Source: Cerioporus squamosus
Taxonomy: Eukaryota; Basidiomycota; Agaricomycetes; Polyporales; Polyporaceae
Direction: 5' to 3'
DNA: 64,000 bases
Assembly: GCA_022592435.1 (NCBI GenBank)
Contig: JABYQS010000009.1
Span: forward strand, 452,920-516,919
Shown: positions 1-10,062 of the stretch, piece after piece
How the letters are laid out: every line of letters begins with the position of its first letter
Numbering within the stretch: position 1 is the stretch's first letter
Translations under genes and position numbers: made by a program
Notes under the pieces: model-generated
The model's input: the letters and a program-made list of their open reading frames with translations, nothing else
Told to the model about the DNA's origin: nothing
Database searches by the model: none

Positions 1-356
1 CAAGTAGGAGAGCGGGACTTCTTCACCGCTTTTGGGGACTCAGGGGAAGGGGAGGAGAAGATGGATGTATTTCACTTACCAGGTCACCCAATCTTGTTCT
101 CTTCATCGTCTAATATCCTCTCCTTCCCTTCCAGTAAGTTCCAAGCCCAACATCTTGAAGATCCATGCAGATCTTGCTGAGATATGTCTTGAACTTCCAG
201 GTGACTAGTAGGGACAGGATGAGAGAAGTCAAAAACATACAGTCAGACAGTCTGAAGCAGTCATAGAAAGCAAGAACAGGACGTTCAGAAGGCCCAGAAA
301 GAGGAGTAATGCAAGCTGAAGGTGTAGAAGGATGAAAGAGGGAGGGGACCAGACAG
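1..356. other. No gene identified (beyond the copia truncation point)
   Basis: I see no convincing coding region or LTR here. The stretch does not resemble the LTR at 4033–4700, so the 3' half of the copia element does not continue into it. It contains splice-like pyrimidine/AG signals (for example near 134) and could be the edge of a gene to the left of the window, but nothing in it can be assigned. Confidence 0.4.
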
Positions 357-508
357 AAAACCCGCGGGATACCCGTACCCGCGGTACCCGTGAGCCCCGG
401 CGCTTAGCCCCGTACCCGTGGGAACCCGCGGGTTCACGGGTCGGGTTTCTGCGCGGGTGCGGGTTCGGGTTCGGTCCGGGACCCCCGCGGGAACACCCGT
501 GGCACACC
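357..508. repeat. GC-rich CCCGCGGG/ACCCG repeat block
   Basis: About 150 bp consist almost entirely of permutations of ACCCG/CGGGT, with three copies of the palindrome CCCGCGGG (361–368, 425–432, 484–491) and interspersed GGTACCCG and GGGTTCGGG. Composition changes sharply on both sides. The block abuts the last codons of the copia pol frame, whose stop (509–511) lies at the junction, so it marks the breakpoint where reverse transcriptase and the 3' LTR were lost. It may be a small non-autonomous repeat or a recombination product; I cannot name a family. Confidence 0.6.
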
Positions 509-2698
509 CTACTGATCACCGTCCTTATCCGTACGTGCATCTACTTGAGCGGGAGGTTCATCACCGTAAACGTTATCTCTGGTGTGACGTTCTGGCATCT
601 TCCCCTTGTTCTCTCGAGGAGAGCAACGAGGAGGAGCGTTTCCACCCTCAGGTGGATGACGACGCCGTTGGTGACGAGGAGCGTGCGGATGAGGAGCAGG
701 TGGTGGTTGCTCAGGCTGCTGCGGTTGCTGCGGCTCTGGAGCAGGTGGAGGAGCTGGAGCAGGGTCTGCAGGAGGAACGGGAGGAGGAACTGGAGGAGGA
801 GCGTCATCTGAATCGTCGTCGATATGATCAGGAACAGGAAGGTCAGCATCACCATCGGAAGGTTCCTCAGGTGGCTGGTAATCAGGGAACGGACTGTCGT
901 CGGGGGTAGCTCGACGAGTGCCGGTGTCCGCACGTGCAGGAAATACGGTCTCATCGAAGATCACATCGCGAGATACTTCGGCTTGACAGGTGGTCGGGTT
1001 CCATAGGCGATACCCCTTTGAACCCGGCTCATAGCCCACAAACGTCCTCTCGACGGCCTTCTGGTCGAGCTTCCCTTGACGTTTGTCTTTCTGCACATGT
1101 ACGTAGGCTTTGCACCCAAACACCCGGAAGTAGGAGACATCTGGCTTGCTGCCGGTCCAGATGGTGATGGGGCACTCCCACTTAAGTCGTCTCATCGGCT
1201 GACGGTTATAGATGTGAACAGCAGCATCAAGAGCGAGCTTCCAGAATCCATGAGAAAGGCCAGCAAAGTGGAGCATGCATAGAGCCTTCTCAGAGATCGT
1301 ACGGATGAAGCGTTCAGCTCGTCCATTCTGCTGAGACGTTCCTGGCATCGTCTTATCGTGCTCAATCCCAAATTCACGAAGCATGGCTTGAAACGAGTCG
1401 GACATGTACTCCCCCCCTCGATCGGATCGTACTTTCTTGATCTTGTGCTCCGTCTGGTTCTCAGCCCAAGACTTGAACTGTCTGAAGGCTTCCTCCTGAT
1501 CGGACTTCCGCTTGAGAGCATAAACGGCAGCCAGACTGGAGCAGTCATCGACGAAGACACAAAAGTAGTTGAATCCACCGATCGATGTGCCAAGAGGTCC
1601 TGCAATGTCCATATGGACGAGAGCAAGAACGACTGTAGCACGCTTCTCAGAAGGAGGGAAGGGACGACGAGTCATCTTGCCCTTCGCACAACCTTCGCAG
1701 GGTTTGTCAGAGGGAGGACCGATGCCGTCCATGCCAGTGGTCGCATCAGGCAGACGCTTGACAGCTTCTTTGCCTGGATGACCCCATCGACGATGCACTA
1801 AGTCATGGTCGAGGACACGGGATGCAGCATCAAGATCGCCAGAATTCTTCTTCCCTTCGACGATGAGAGGGAAGAGATAGAGATTGATCATAGGGATATA
1901 GGTACCTTGAAGGACCTTTCGACCCTTGATCTCAACCGTCGAGCCGGAAGTGACTCGGCCCTTAGGCCTTGAGTCAAAGATGCTCATAAGTCCATCACCT
2001 TGATAGATGAACGAACCCTTGCGCTCAATCATCCCAGTGGAGAAGAGTCGTTGCTCGCCCGCTGCAGGGATATAGCAGACTTCATTGAGAGTGACTTTGA
2101 CTCGCTCTCCATCCACCAGGGAGTATCCCACAATTGTACCTTCACCGAGACAGGCAATCTGACCCGCTTGACCATCCTGAGCAGTCCTGAAGTACTTAGG
2201 TTGCGCGTACTCACGATAGTCGGTGAAGTCAGACATGATTCCAGTGACATGTGATGATGCACCAGAATCCATGAGCCAGATTGTCTCGACGCGTCCCTCA
2301 GCAGCATCGGCTGCGCTGTAGAAAGAAACGGAGAGCTCGTTCGCGATGTTCGCTACAGGTACAAGAGAGGAGATAGTAGAAATAGTATGCGCATGGTTAT
2401 GTCCGTTCAAATTCCCATTGCCTTTGCCAGCCTCGTTACCACCCTTGCCAGAGTCCTTGCTCTTCTTCTTGTTCCGCGGGTTCTTCTCCGGGAACTTCTT
2501 GTAGCAGTTAGAAGAGTCATGGTTGTCCTTGCCGCAGTGGGTGCAAGGAGGTCTAGGTCTCGGCTTCGGCTTCGAGATCTTGTGCGCCTGACCAATCAAC
2601 GTCCCATGCAAGGAGTCCTCAAGCTTGAGCTTGGGCTTGACCGTCTCGAGGGTTAGGTCAGACTCCTTGGTAGTGTGTAGGATGGTGGAGATCGCCGG
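509..2698 (-). pseudogene. copia pol fragment (protease–integrase, no RT)
   Basis: The frame is open from the TGA at 2699–2701 down to the TAG at 509–511. Counting residues from a TTG at 2611, I see a CCHC knuckle (CTHCGKDNHDSSNC, about 23–36), the retropepsin motif WLMDSGASSHVTG (about 112–124), a GAG-pre-integrase segment with HRRWGHPG, and an integrase core with MDIAGPLG, SDRGGEY and QQNGRAERF, which supply the D, D and E of the catalytic triad. A proline-rich linker and a basic stretch follow. No YVDD reverse transcriptase motif occurs. There is no ATG at the start, consistent with translation as a continuation of gag: both frames are the same, separated only by the TGA. It is a decayed polyprotein remnant. 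Confidence 0.88.
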
Positions 2699-3712
2699 TC
2701 AGTACGAGTCAGGCATCTTCGAGAAGAGCCAGAAGACCTTGATGTGGTTGGCGAGGGTGTTCGTGCTATTGGCCGTTAACTCATCTAGGAGCCCAATGAA
2801 GGTCTGCATCTGGTCGACGATTGACTTGCTCTCGTCGAACCGAGGGTAGTTAAGAAGATGTTCGAACCGGGAGAAGGAGTACCTGTTGTCCGACTTCTCG
2901 TACGTAGCCTTCAAGGCGTCCCAGATCTCCTTAGCGGTCTTCTTCCCTTCGAAGCACTTGGACACCTCAGCACTAGTCTTGTACATGAGGATACCTTGCG
3001 CCCGATTATCCGTCTTTCCCCAGGCCTTCACTTCTTCGGCATTTCTGCCATCAGTAGCTGGAGTAGGACGTGCAACACTCCCACTGACAACATCCCAAGC
3101 ATCAATCATCATCAGATAACTCTTCATCTGACGAGCCCACTCCTTGTAGCCTTCCTGACCTCTGAGTTGAGGCAGGGTCTTCTCGAGACCGGCTTCCGAC
3201 ATCGCAAAGAGATACGAGTAGTCAGTCGGTTCTGGTGTGTTATCGAGAAGAGGTGGTAGTGCAGGAAGTGTTATGACAGGAGTTGGTGGAGCAGATGGGA
3301 TCGGTGTAGGATAGGGAGTGTCTGAAGGTGCAGGGAGAGGAATAGAATCTGGAGACGGAGATGGGAGAGTGACAGGAAGAACTTCAGGAGATGGAAGAAC
3401 TTCTTCGACCGGTAGAACAGGAGATTGAGCAGGAGGGAGTTGTGGTGATGGAGGATGACTGTCTTCTTCAGACGAGTCGACTGAGACTGGAGTGATAGGT
3501 CTACAGTGCTGTCCTTCAACTGGTTCAACCAGAAGACGATGTTCAGGAGCGTTGTCTGGTTTGACAACTTCTACAAAGCGATTTGGACAAGGTTGTCGAT
3601 CGCAGTGGAAGTACTCCCGATCTTCTTCGGACCAGAAGAGGTCACGTTGTTGTCTGGTGTTATACCGGTGGTAGAGATGACTACAGTCGTAGGAGTCTAA
3701 GTCAGAATCCAC
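2699..3712 (-). CDS. copia gag
   Basis: This is the capsid-like part of the copia polyprotein. The first ATG in frame is at 3202 (MSEAGLEKTLPQL), and the following ~170 residues show the UBN2/Retrotran_gag features: GYKEWARQMKSYL, KEIWDALKATYE and IVDQMQTFIGLLDEL. The frame is open upstream to about 3735 with no ATG and encodes a Pro/Ser-rich segment, so either gag starts at 3202 or an upstream start has been lost. It stops at TGA 2699–2701, right after the conserved PDSY, where related gag proteins normally continue to the CCHC knuckle. That knuckle is present in the same frame 3' of the stop, so the TGA looks like a nonsense mutation rather than a natural end. Confidence 0.8.
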   Translation of the reverse strand: MDSDLDSYDCSHLYHRYNTRQQRDLFWSEEDREYFHCDRQPCPNRFVEVVKPDNAPEHRLLVEPVEGQHCRPITPVSVDSSEEDSHPPSPQLPPAQSPVLPVEEVLPSPEVLPVTLPSPSPDSIPLPAPSDTPYPTPIPSAPPTPVITLPALPPLLDNTPEPTDYSYLFAMSEAGLEKTLPQLRGQEGYKEWARQMKSYLMMIDAWDVVSGSVARPTPATDGRNAEEVKAWGKTDNRAQGILMYKTSAEVSKCFEGKKTAKEIWDALKATYEKSDNRYSFSRFEHLLNYPRFDESKSIVDQMQTFIGLLDELTANSTNTLANHIKVFWLFSKMPDSY

Positions 3713-4017
3713 CGTGTCGATGCGAAAGGTTCAAAAAGCATGATGATTTGAAGATAGCCACGTGCGATGGCAACAAGAGATGGACACCTGTTCAGGTGAA
3801 CCTCAAACACCAGCAAGCCGAGTATGCCAATGCCGAGGGTAGAAGTTGCCAACTGTGCCCAGAAAGAACTAGGTACATATCGTACTGAAAAGTGGTATCG
3901 TAAGGAGGGTCCGAATGGTTGTCCTCCGGTCCTAAGGTGCTAACCACCCCGGATACAACAGCTGGCGGATGCAAGTGCACGGCCTGGCTGAGGGATGCCT
4001 GAAATCCTGTATGCCTC

Positions 4018-4027
4018 GAGAGCGCCA
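4018..4027 (-). other. Candidate tRNA primer-binding site
   Basis: On the minus strand the sequence TGGCGCTCTC lies 5 nt inside the LTR edge, where a retrotransposon primer-binding site should be. It begins with TGG, the complement of a tRNA CCA end. Its complement, GAGAGCGCCA, has the form of a tRNA 3' terminus. Which tRNA is unknown. Confidence 0.5.
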
Positions 4028-4032
4028 AAGGA

Positions 4033-4700
4033 TGTACAACAGTAGATACGATGACTAGCTAATAAAAGCACTCAGGGCTGCGTCACGAGCGCAGAAATGT
4101 CCCCCTGGTAGCAGTGTCGGCGGGCACAGTCAAGATCTAGGGAGTTAGTGGAGGAATGCACGGGCAGGAGTCGTCGAAGAAAGGGTGCGCGCAGAGTGAC
4201 GACTAGCAATGGTCAGAGCGCAGGGCTCATAACCTGATGAAGTCTGAACCTGTGAAGGCAAGTCGCAACGACTAGCAGACGAGTGGACAACACGAGTCCT
4301 CAGTCAGTAGAGCAAAAGACTGAGGAGACGAAGCCCAAGAGTCCCTCCTTATATACTGTGTCTGGAGTAGCATGAGTAAGCGACAGAAAGGAGAGCATAA
4401 TGCTGTCTAAGTCAGAACGAGTAGGGATGACTCAGACGATGACGAAGATACGACAAATACGAGGTCACAAGGGCATGTCTAGTACAGCCCAGAGATATCT
4501 AGAAAGAACTAGAAAGGTCCGGAGCGTTGCAGAATGCACTGGAATGGACTGGAAACAAAGAGAAGCCAGGTAACCACATGGTTTCGTACAACGTACCCTA
4601 AAAGGAAAGGAAGAAGCATAGCCTAAGATCTAATCGTAAGAGGCTGTGCCCATAGCGCCTAATGCGCAACTAATGTACATAGTCCATAGTAAGTTCAACA
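4033..4700 (-). repeat. copia 5' LTR (668 bp)
   Basis: On the minus strand the segment begins TGTTGAAC (4700) and ends GTTGTACA (4033), giving the usual TG…CA ends and a short imperfect terminal inverted repeat. A TATA box (TATATAAGG, 4355–4347) sits centrally, as expected for the U3/R boundary, and a candidate primer-binding site follows the 3' edge by 5 nt. The boundaries are inferred from these signals because there is no second LTR to compare. Confidence 0.6.
4347..4355 (-). promoter_or_regulatory. LTR TATA box
   Basis: TATATAAGG on the minus strand lies about 345 bp into the LTR and is the best core-promoter match there. Transcription from it would read leftward into gag. Confidence 0.55.
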
Positions 4701-4900
4701 GTCAGAGGGCTGCGGCAGCCTGCTATTGTGCACCAACACAACCGTCCCCTCAGGCTTGCAGCGCCGACTGCAACGATCTCTATTATCACGGCCGTCTTCT
4801 TTGTAAATACGAAGGGCTTGATCTTGGGCTGAGGTACGCATGTCCCAGGAGTACTGCAAAATCATATACTAAGGAGTGCAACGGGACACGCGGCTAGAAG

Positions 4901-7060
4901 ATGCATCGCGTGCTGTATATCAGCGAGATTGCTTCCTACATCTGTCTTTGCTCAAACGACCAGGCTCTGTCTGTTCTCGCAAGATGCTGCAAAGCGCTAC
5001 AAGAACCCGCACTCCGTGTCCTATGGAAGCACATTCCAACAATCATACCGCTCATCCACTCTCTACCTTCCGATTGCTGGAAGCTTAATTGACTGCACCT
5101 TCGTCATCTTTCTTCCCCGGCTGTCATTTATGGGGCCGTGACTGACGTGGTACACTGCAGACTCTCTGTCGACCGTTGCATACCCACGACCTCTCCCGCT
5201 TCCTCCAATATGCCGAGTATGCGCAGGACATCTCGGATCACAGCTACGGGTGTTCTGAACGCAAGCCTGGTGTATGCCATCTGTGCGGCCTTACCTCTGC
5301 ACCAGGCCCTATTCCCCAACATCTGCTGGCTTCGATCGGAAAACAGATCCTTCCCAACCGAGTGTTTGTCCGCAATCACGTCCGTCCTTGGAACTGGTCT
5401 GTGGGCTTTCACAGTCTCAGGTCTCCTCGAAGCAGAGATTCGAGACATACTCCCATGTTGTCCTATTCTCGCTCGCCGTTGCCTCGGTCTACGCGAATTA
5501 TCCCTTGGAGTTGACGACCAAACTTATCACAGTCGATCTCTACCAGCAGCCTCTCCATCCTCCCTCCAGTCGCTTTCCGATTTAACGAAGGTTTCATGTA
5601 CCGTCCCTCTATGCGAGAGCGCCATAAACGCCCTCGCATTGCTGCCATTGTTAGCTGACTGCTCAATCGGGCTGCCGAACATCCACGCATGGACAACAGC
5701 TGGGAGTAATGCTCATCCATTTGCTCAGCTACGACAGTTGGCCATATACTGTACGGCGGAGGCGTACAGCGCCTTTAGCCAGGCAATGCACCTGCCCTCT
5801 GTCCAGGATCTCTCCGTTATCCTGACGGCGGTCCCATTTGGTGCAGCGCTCCTCGACATTATCCCATCCATCTGCAAACAATTCGACTTCACAGTTCTGC
5901 AGAAAATTGACGTGGATTTGTGCCAGGAGCTTGATACCATCAATCGGGACGACATCCTCGACGCAGGCGACAGCATACTTCGCTCTGTCGATCCCTCCTC
6001 GACTTCACGCATATATCCTCCTTTAGCTTTCGAGCGCCAGGATTATACAAGATTGACGACGCGCTGCTCGAGTCCATGGCTAAGGCGTGGCCCCATCTCG
6101 AGTCGCTGAGCTTGGCAGACAGGGTGGACTGCGTTCACCTCGAACTTCGAGTCACTCTCAAAGCACTGTCTCAGTTCGCTCTTCATTGCCCGCAAATGGA
6201 GATTTTGAGTCTGCAGCTCGATGCTCAGGCCGGCGATGCCCTCGGGAGAATCCCATACTCCTTCGATGGTGGGCTACTAGACCGTGCAAGCATTACAATT
6301 TCCCCAAAAATCTGAAACGTCTGGCGCAGACATTTTCAGATGTTTTCAGACAAAATTCAGACACTTTCAGACATCTCTGAGGTTCAGACTTCAGACGTTT
6401 TGGGTGTACCTTCACAATGTTATGACCCCGTCCACCGTCGCCTTTCAGAACCTTCCAACTCATCCTCCGACCTTCGTGGACACTAGCAGATGGGTCAGAT
6501 GCCACTTATCTGGAGGAGGGTTACCAGAATTGGCTTGGGGATGCGCCGGGACTTCAAGGCCGACTGCAATGAGTGAGGGATAAGTCCCATGGTTCTATGG
6601 TGCTCAGTAGGTGTGTTTGTACTCAAGGAAGACCTACAAGATAGGGCGCACTGAGGAGAAGAGGATGTAGCCTGCTAGGATGACAAAAGGGACACGGTCG
6701 AAGGGCGAGTGTATAGGCGCCCGCACGGCCAGACATTCAGGTGCTGCAGATAAATGGGGAAATACTGATGAGGGTAGCGAGTCGAAAGTCGGGTACCTAA
6801 CCCTACCCATGTCTCCCATTTCTCACCCCCAAGCAGTTGCGATCTTCCTCTGACTCGTCTTCCCCGCGCTTCGCCAAGTTTTCGCAAGCACCCATCCCGA
6901 CCTCGAATACTATCCAGAGGAGGAGCCGTATCAGCCACCTTGGCAGGACGTTAACCGGTACCTGGCTGTTTGTCACCTAATCCGCTTGGACGAGAGGAGT
7001 AAAACACAACCCATCACCTCTTCCGGGCATTGGGGAGCGAGGTATTTGCTCCAACCGTGA
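4901..7060 (+). pseudogene. F-box/LRR-like gene, pseudogene (paralogue 1)
   Basis: It starts at ATG 4901 with an F-box-like segment (VLARCCKALQEPALRVLW) that matches paralogue 3 at 11860 (LARCCKAFKEPALRTLW). Homology then hops frames: a piece near 5176–5250 (LSRFLQYAEYAQ), then another frame from about 5250 to 6000 (AICAALPLHQALFPN; paralogue 3 has AICARRPQLVLFPN), then a third from about 6000 (SMAKAWPHLESL, ALSQFALHCPQMEIL). An in-frame TGA follows exon 1 without a usable donor. After a non-homologous insertion (about 6296–6830) the C-terminal tail resumes (LVFPALRQVF, with a TGA just before it) and ends at 7058–7060. With at least two frameshifts, two stops and an insertion, it is dead. The function of the family as SCF substrate receptors is inferred. 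Confidence 0.75.
6296..6830. repeat. Insertion in the F-box pseudogene with TTCAGAC array
   Basis: This ~535-bp stretch has no counterpart in the two intact paralogues and separates two homologous parts of the pseudogene. Its left end (6311–6400) is AT-rich with six TTCAGA hexamers, mostly as TTTTCAGAC/TTTCAGACA, plus TCTGAA in the opposite orientation. The rest has no recognisable coding. It may be a decayed transposon end or a minisatellite. The edges are approximate because I placed them by where protein similarity stops and resumes. Confidence 0.5.
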
Positions 7061-7646
7061 GCTATATTTCTGAGTTGTCGAGTATGGGGCTGGTGATGGT
7101 CAGATTGGACAAGGCTGCGGGAAGAGAGCGGGAAGGGACAAAGGACAGCTGAGCGTACAATCTCATAGACTACTGGTGACGAAACCGTGATTGCTTTACG
7201 ATTAATGGTTGGAAGCACCACCATGGTTCGCGCCTTTCCTCGATCTCAAAGTACTGAACTAGAATGAAGTGCCGAGTCGATGGCTGTATTAACGATATTC
7301 TGTATGTACATTGACACCCAAGTTACGAGATGCAAGAATAAGTACAACCCGGTTTCAATCATCGCCATTGCAACTAGTAGGGCTGAGAGGAATAACCACC
7401 ACACGCTCACGAGAAAGCTCCGCCGTTGACGCCTAACGAAGTGAATACCATGATCTCGTGGGTCGTCCATGCAATGCATTGCCGTCGATGCAATGATACT
7501 TCTAACAGACAGAGTACGGATGTTAGTACTTGTACGGGCGTACAACTGATAGTTCGGGGCTCACCGTATCCCGAAGACCGACGACAATGTCCAAACCAGA
7601 TTTGCAAGATCGATCAAGAGACAGTGCACAGGACACAGCGGGACAT
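7061..7646. other. Intergenic region between converging F-box genes
   Basis: No gene is supported. It lies between the 3' ends of the plus-strand pseudogene and the minus-strand paralogue 2, so it should hold their 3' untranslated regions. Confidence 0.5.
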
Positions 7647-9531
7647 TCACACCATCCACATGCGCTCCTGCCTGCGCACCCTCGCCATCTCCCGCGCATA
7701 CCTTTCGACCTGCCTCCAAGTCTCGCCCATCTCCTCGACCTCCTGATCCAGGGTAGTGTCGCCCTCCTCCGGCAGCCCCGCCCTCGTCCACGCCGACTGC
7801 AGCGTCATCAAGTCGGGGCACAGGTCCGACAAGAAGCCCGCAATCATCAGCTGGTCCGACTCTTGCCCAATCACCGACGGGCCCACGCCGAACTTGTAGC
7901 ACTGACGGAACGAGTGGCCGCCTGTCGGACGGTGGCCCGCCTCGTACTGCTGTTGGAATGCGCTTACGTCCGTGCTGATGGGCAGAGCAAGGGAGCCGAT
8001 GTCCGGGCAGTGTTGCGCGAGCGGGATGAGGCCGGCGAGGGTCACGCTTGGGGCGAAGGCGTACCGCCGCCACTCAGCGTTGAGCTCGAGCATGCGGAGA
8101 CGCGGCCACGCACGCGCCATTCGCGCGATGAAGTCGTCGTTGATCTCGATAGGTGCGCCTGGCTCGAGCTTGAGCTCGGACAGGTCGAGACGCAACAGCG
8201 GCGACATCGTCTCCTCGGTGACGAGATGCTGCCCATTGCCACGCGCAGACGGGGTTGTGCAGTTGAGATGGATCTTGCGCAGGCTGCCGTGCGCGGGATG
8301 GTCGTTCAGCTTCGTGAAGAACTCCCGGAGTGCGCTGGCGGTCGGTGGTTTGTCCACGGTGAACGTCAGGCTATGTAGACCCGTGTGGCGGATCGTGTGG
8401 AGCCAGGTGTCGCATATGTCGAGTGAGTCGGTGTTTAGGGCGAGCAGCTGCAGCGACGGGAAGAAGAGTCCTCCGCGCTCCTTGCCCCACTGCAGGACCT
8501 CAAGGGAAATCTCGCGGTTGACACGAATCGAGACTTGCTGCAAGTTGTTCATGCTAGACAGATGGGACACGGTCTGGAATGTCATTTGGTTCTGCCATGG
8601 GTAGTGGAAGTCCTGCAGATGCTGCTGCCGGAGACCGAGCGCGAGGATGGCTTCTTCAAGGATGGCGGACGGAGTGGAGACGATGCGGATGTTGCGAAGC
8701 TGGGAAGGGTTCTCCCCGAAGTTGCTCAGCGCAGTTGCGACCTCTCTTGCAGCATCGTCGCTCAGGGCGCCCACCACGATGTCCATGGACGACACCTTCG
8801 GGTTCAGCATGAGAAGGAGCGACGCAACATCTTCTGGTTCGTCATTGTACACTTGCGCCCATTCAAATGACCGAAGATTTGGAAGCAGGGGCGCGTTGCC
8901 GATGCACTTTCTGACACTGACATACACAGAGCCAGCCAGCTTGATTGCGTAGTAGGTCGAGTATTGATAAGGGTCGAGACGAATAGCTCGGATGCGCTCC
9001 GCGTACATCTTAAACCTCGTCCACTCTTCCGGTGAGGGTTCCCTACTGAGAGACTAAAGCTGGCTTCAGTATTTTGCTGACAACGCTCGAGATATGGACG
9101 AGCCGTCGAGAACAGTCTAAAGTTCTAAAACCACTTGCCCAAAGTCACAACACGTGGACACATAACCTCTTGCACTACGCACGCCTTACGTGTCCGGTGT
9201 GAAAGGATATGTGGAGTGCATGATGCGTACGGGGCACTTAAACAACGCCCCCCTCGGCCACCACAATAAAACCGAACCGCAACCAACAGCGGAGACGTAC
9301 CAGCTTTCTCGTCCCATCCTGCTCCCGCGTCTCCGCCAGCAACGCGTCTGGGAGACACTTCACGAGCGGCACCAGAGATGTCTGAGTCTGCCAGAGGGTG
9401 TCCAGCGCCGCGTCGTGGAAGCACTTCGCCGTCCGAGCGAGTACCGCGATGGTCGCTTCGCCACTGGCTTCATCCTGTATCATCTGGAAGATGAGGTCGA
9501 GGAGCTCGGGAACCTGGAGGCAGCGGTGCAT
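7647..9531 (-). CDS. F-box/LRR-like protein (paralogue 2)
   Basis: Two exons: 9531–9241 and 9053–7647, with a GTACGT donor after AAGCTG and a TTTAG acceptor. Frame is kept (phase 0), giving about 565 residues. The N-terminus is F-box-like (VPELLDLIFQMI, AVLARTAKCFHDAALDTLW), followed by the junction SLSREPSPEEWTRFKMY and then irregular leucine-rich segments typical of agaricomycete F-box proteins (LLPNLRSFEWAQ, MARAWPRLRMLELNAEW, GLIPLAQHCPDIGSLALP). The C-terminal 50 residues are charged and helical. Such proteins usually bind Skp1 through the F-box and recruit ubiquitylation substrates through the LRR part; the substrate cannot be told. A longer N-terminus from 9627 is possible, but homology to paralogues starts near 9531. 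Confidence 0.8.
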
Positions 9532-10062
9532 CGTCGGGGCAGTGAGTCCTGAGTAAAGGATGTTGAAGTTGGGTGCGAAGGGGGTTCCGGACAGAGGGAG
9601 AGGAGGTCCAACCCGAAGCTGCAGCACAGACGTTTATTATCACGTAAGTATGGAGTTTGGTTGTGAGCTCACCTACTCAGAATTGCTACGATGACCCTTG
9701 AAGGGGTTGTTGGAAGATACCCGGTATCGTAGCCCAGCTAAGGCAAAGCCCAAGGATGTGGCCGGAGGACGCGGATGGTGGTTGGAACGACAGAGGGTAG
9801 CCGAATGAGCGCCTTACACCACGACGCGCTATACGGTTAATTACGCGACTGTACGCAAGTCCCCGGTCGCAACCAACTGACACGCCGTGCAAAACCGCGT
9901 TCTGGTCGCAATTTTGTCGTGTCCAAGAAATCCGTCCTTATGCCAACATACTAAGCGATACAATATGTTATGCTATGAATACATGCACCCAAACAGGAGT
10001 CGAAACTCGAGCAAAGGTGTTCAGATGTACTACATATGAAACAGCGAACCCCTCTCCTCTCT
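9532..10062. other. Intergenic region (promoter of paralogue 2, 3' end of paralogue 3)
   Basis: No coding region is supported. The two flanking genes are transcribed in the same direction (minus), so this interval carries the 3' flank of the 10.1-kb gene and the upstream region of the 7.6-kb gene. I saw no convincing TATA box. Confidence 0.5.

Larger units (their letters stand above)
509..4700 (-). mobile_element. Ty1/copia LTR retrotransposon, 3'-truncated
   Basis: Read on the minus strand, the order is LTR (4700 to 4033), candidate primer-binding site (4027–4018), leader (4017 to about 3736), gag (to 2699), then pol with CCHC knuckle, aspartic protease, GAG-pre-integrase and integrase. Integrase ahead of any reverse transcriptase is the diagnostic copia gene order. 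Reverse transcriptase, RNase H and the second LTR are absent because the element breaks off at 509 against a GC-rich repeat. With one LTR, no RT and an in-frame stop between gag and pol, it cannot be autonomous. It lies about 200 bp upstream of the F-box pseudogene start. The target-site duplication cannot be checked because the other end is missing. Confidence 0.88.

Noticed and set aside
332..909. Plus-strand open frames of 159 and 163 residues
   Set aside because: They are antisense to the copia pol frame and to the CCCGCGGG repeat; the Glu-rich and Arg-rich composition is a by-product of the Pro-rich pol linker on the other strand.
7530..8378. Plus-strand 282-residue frame
   Set aside because: It is antisense to the intact F-box paralogue 2 and shows only the mirrored codon bias of that gene.
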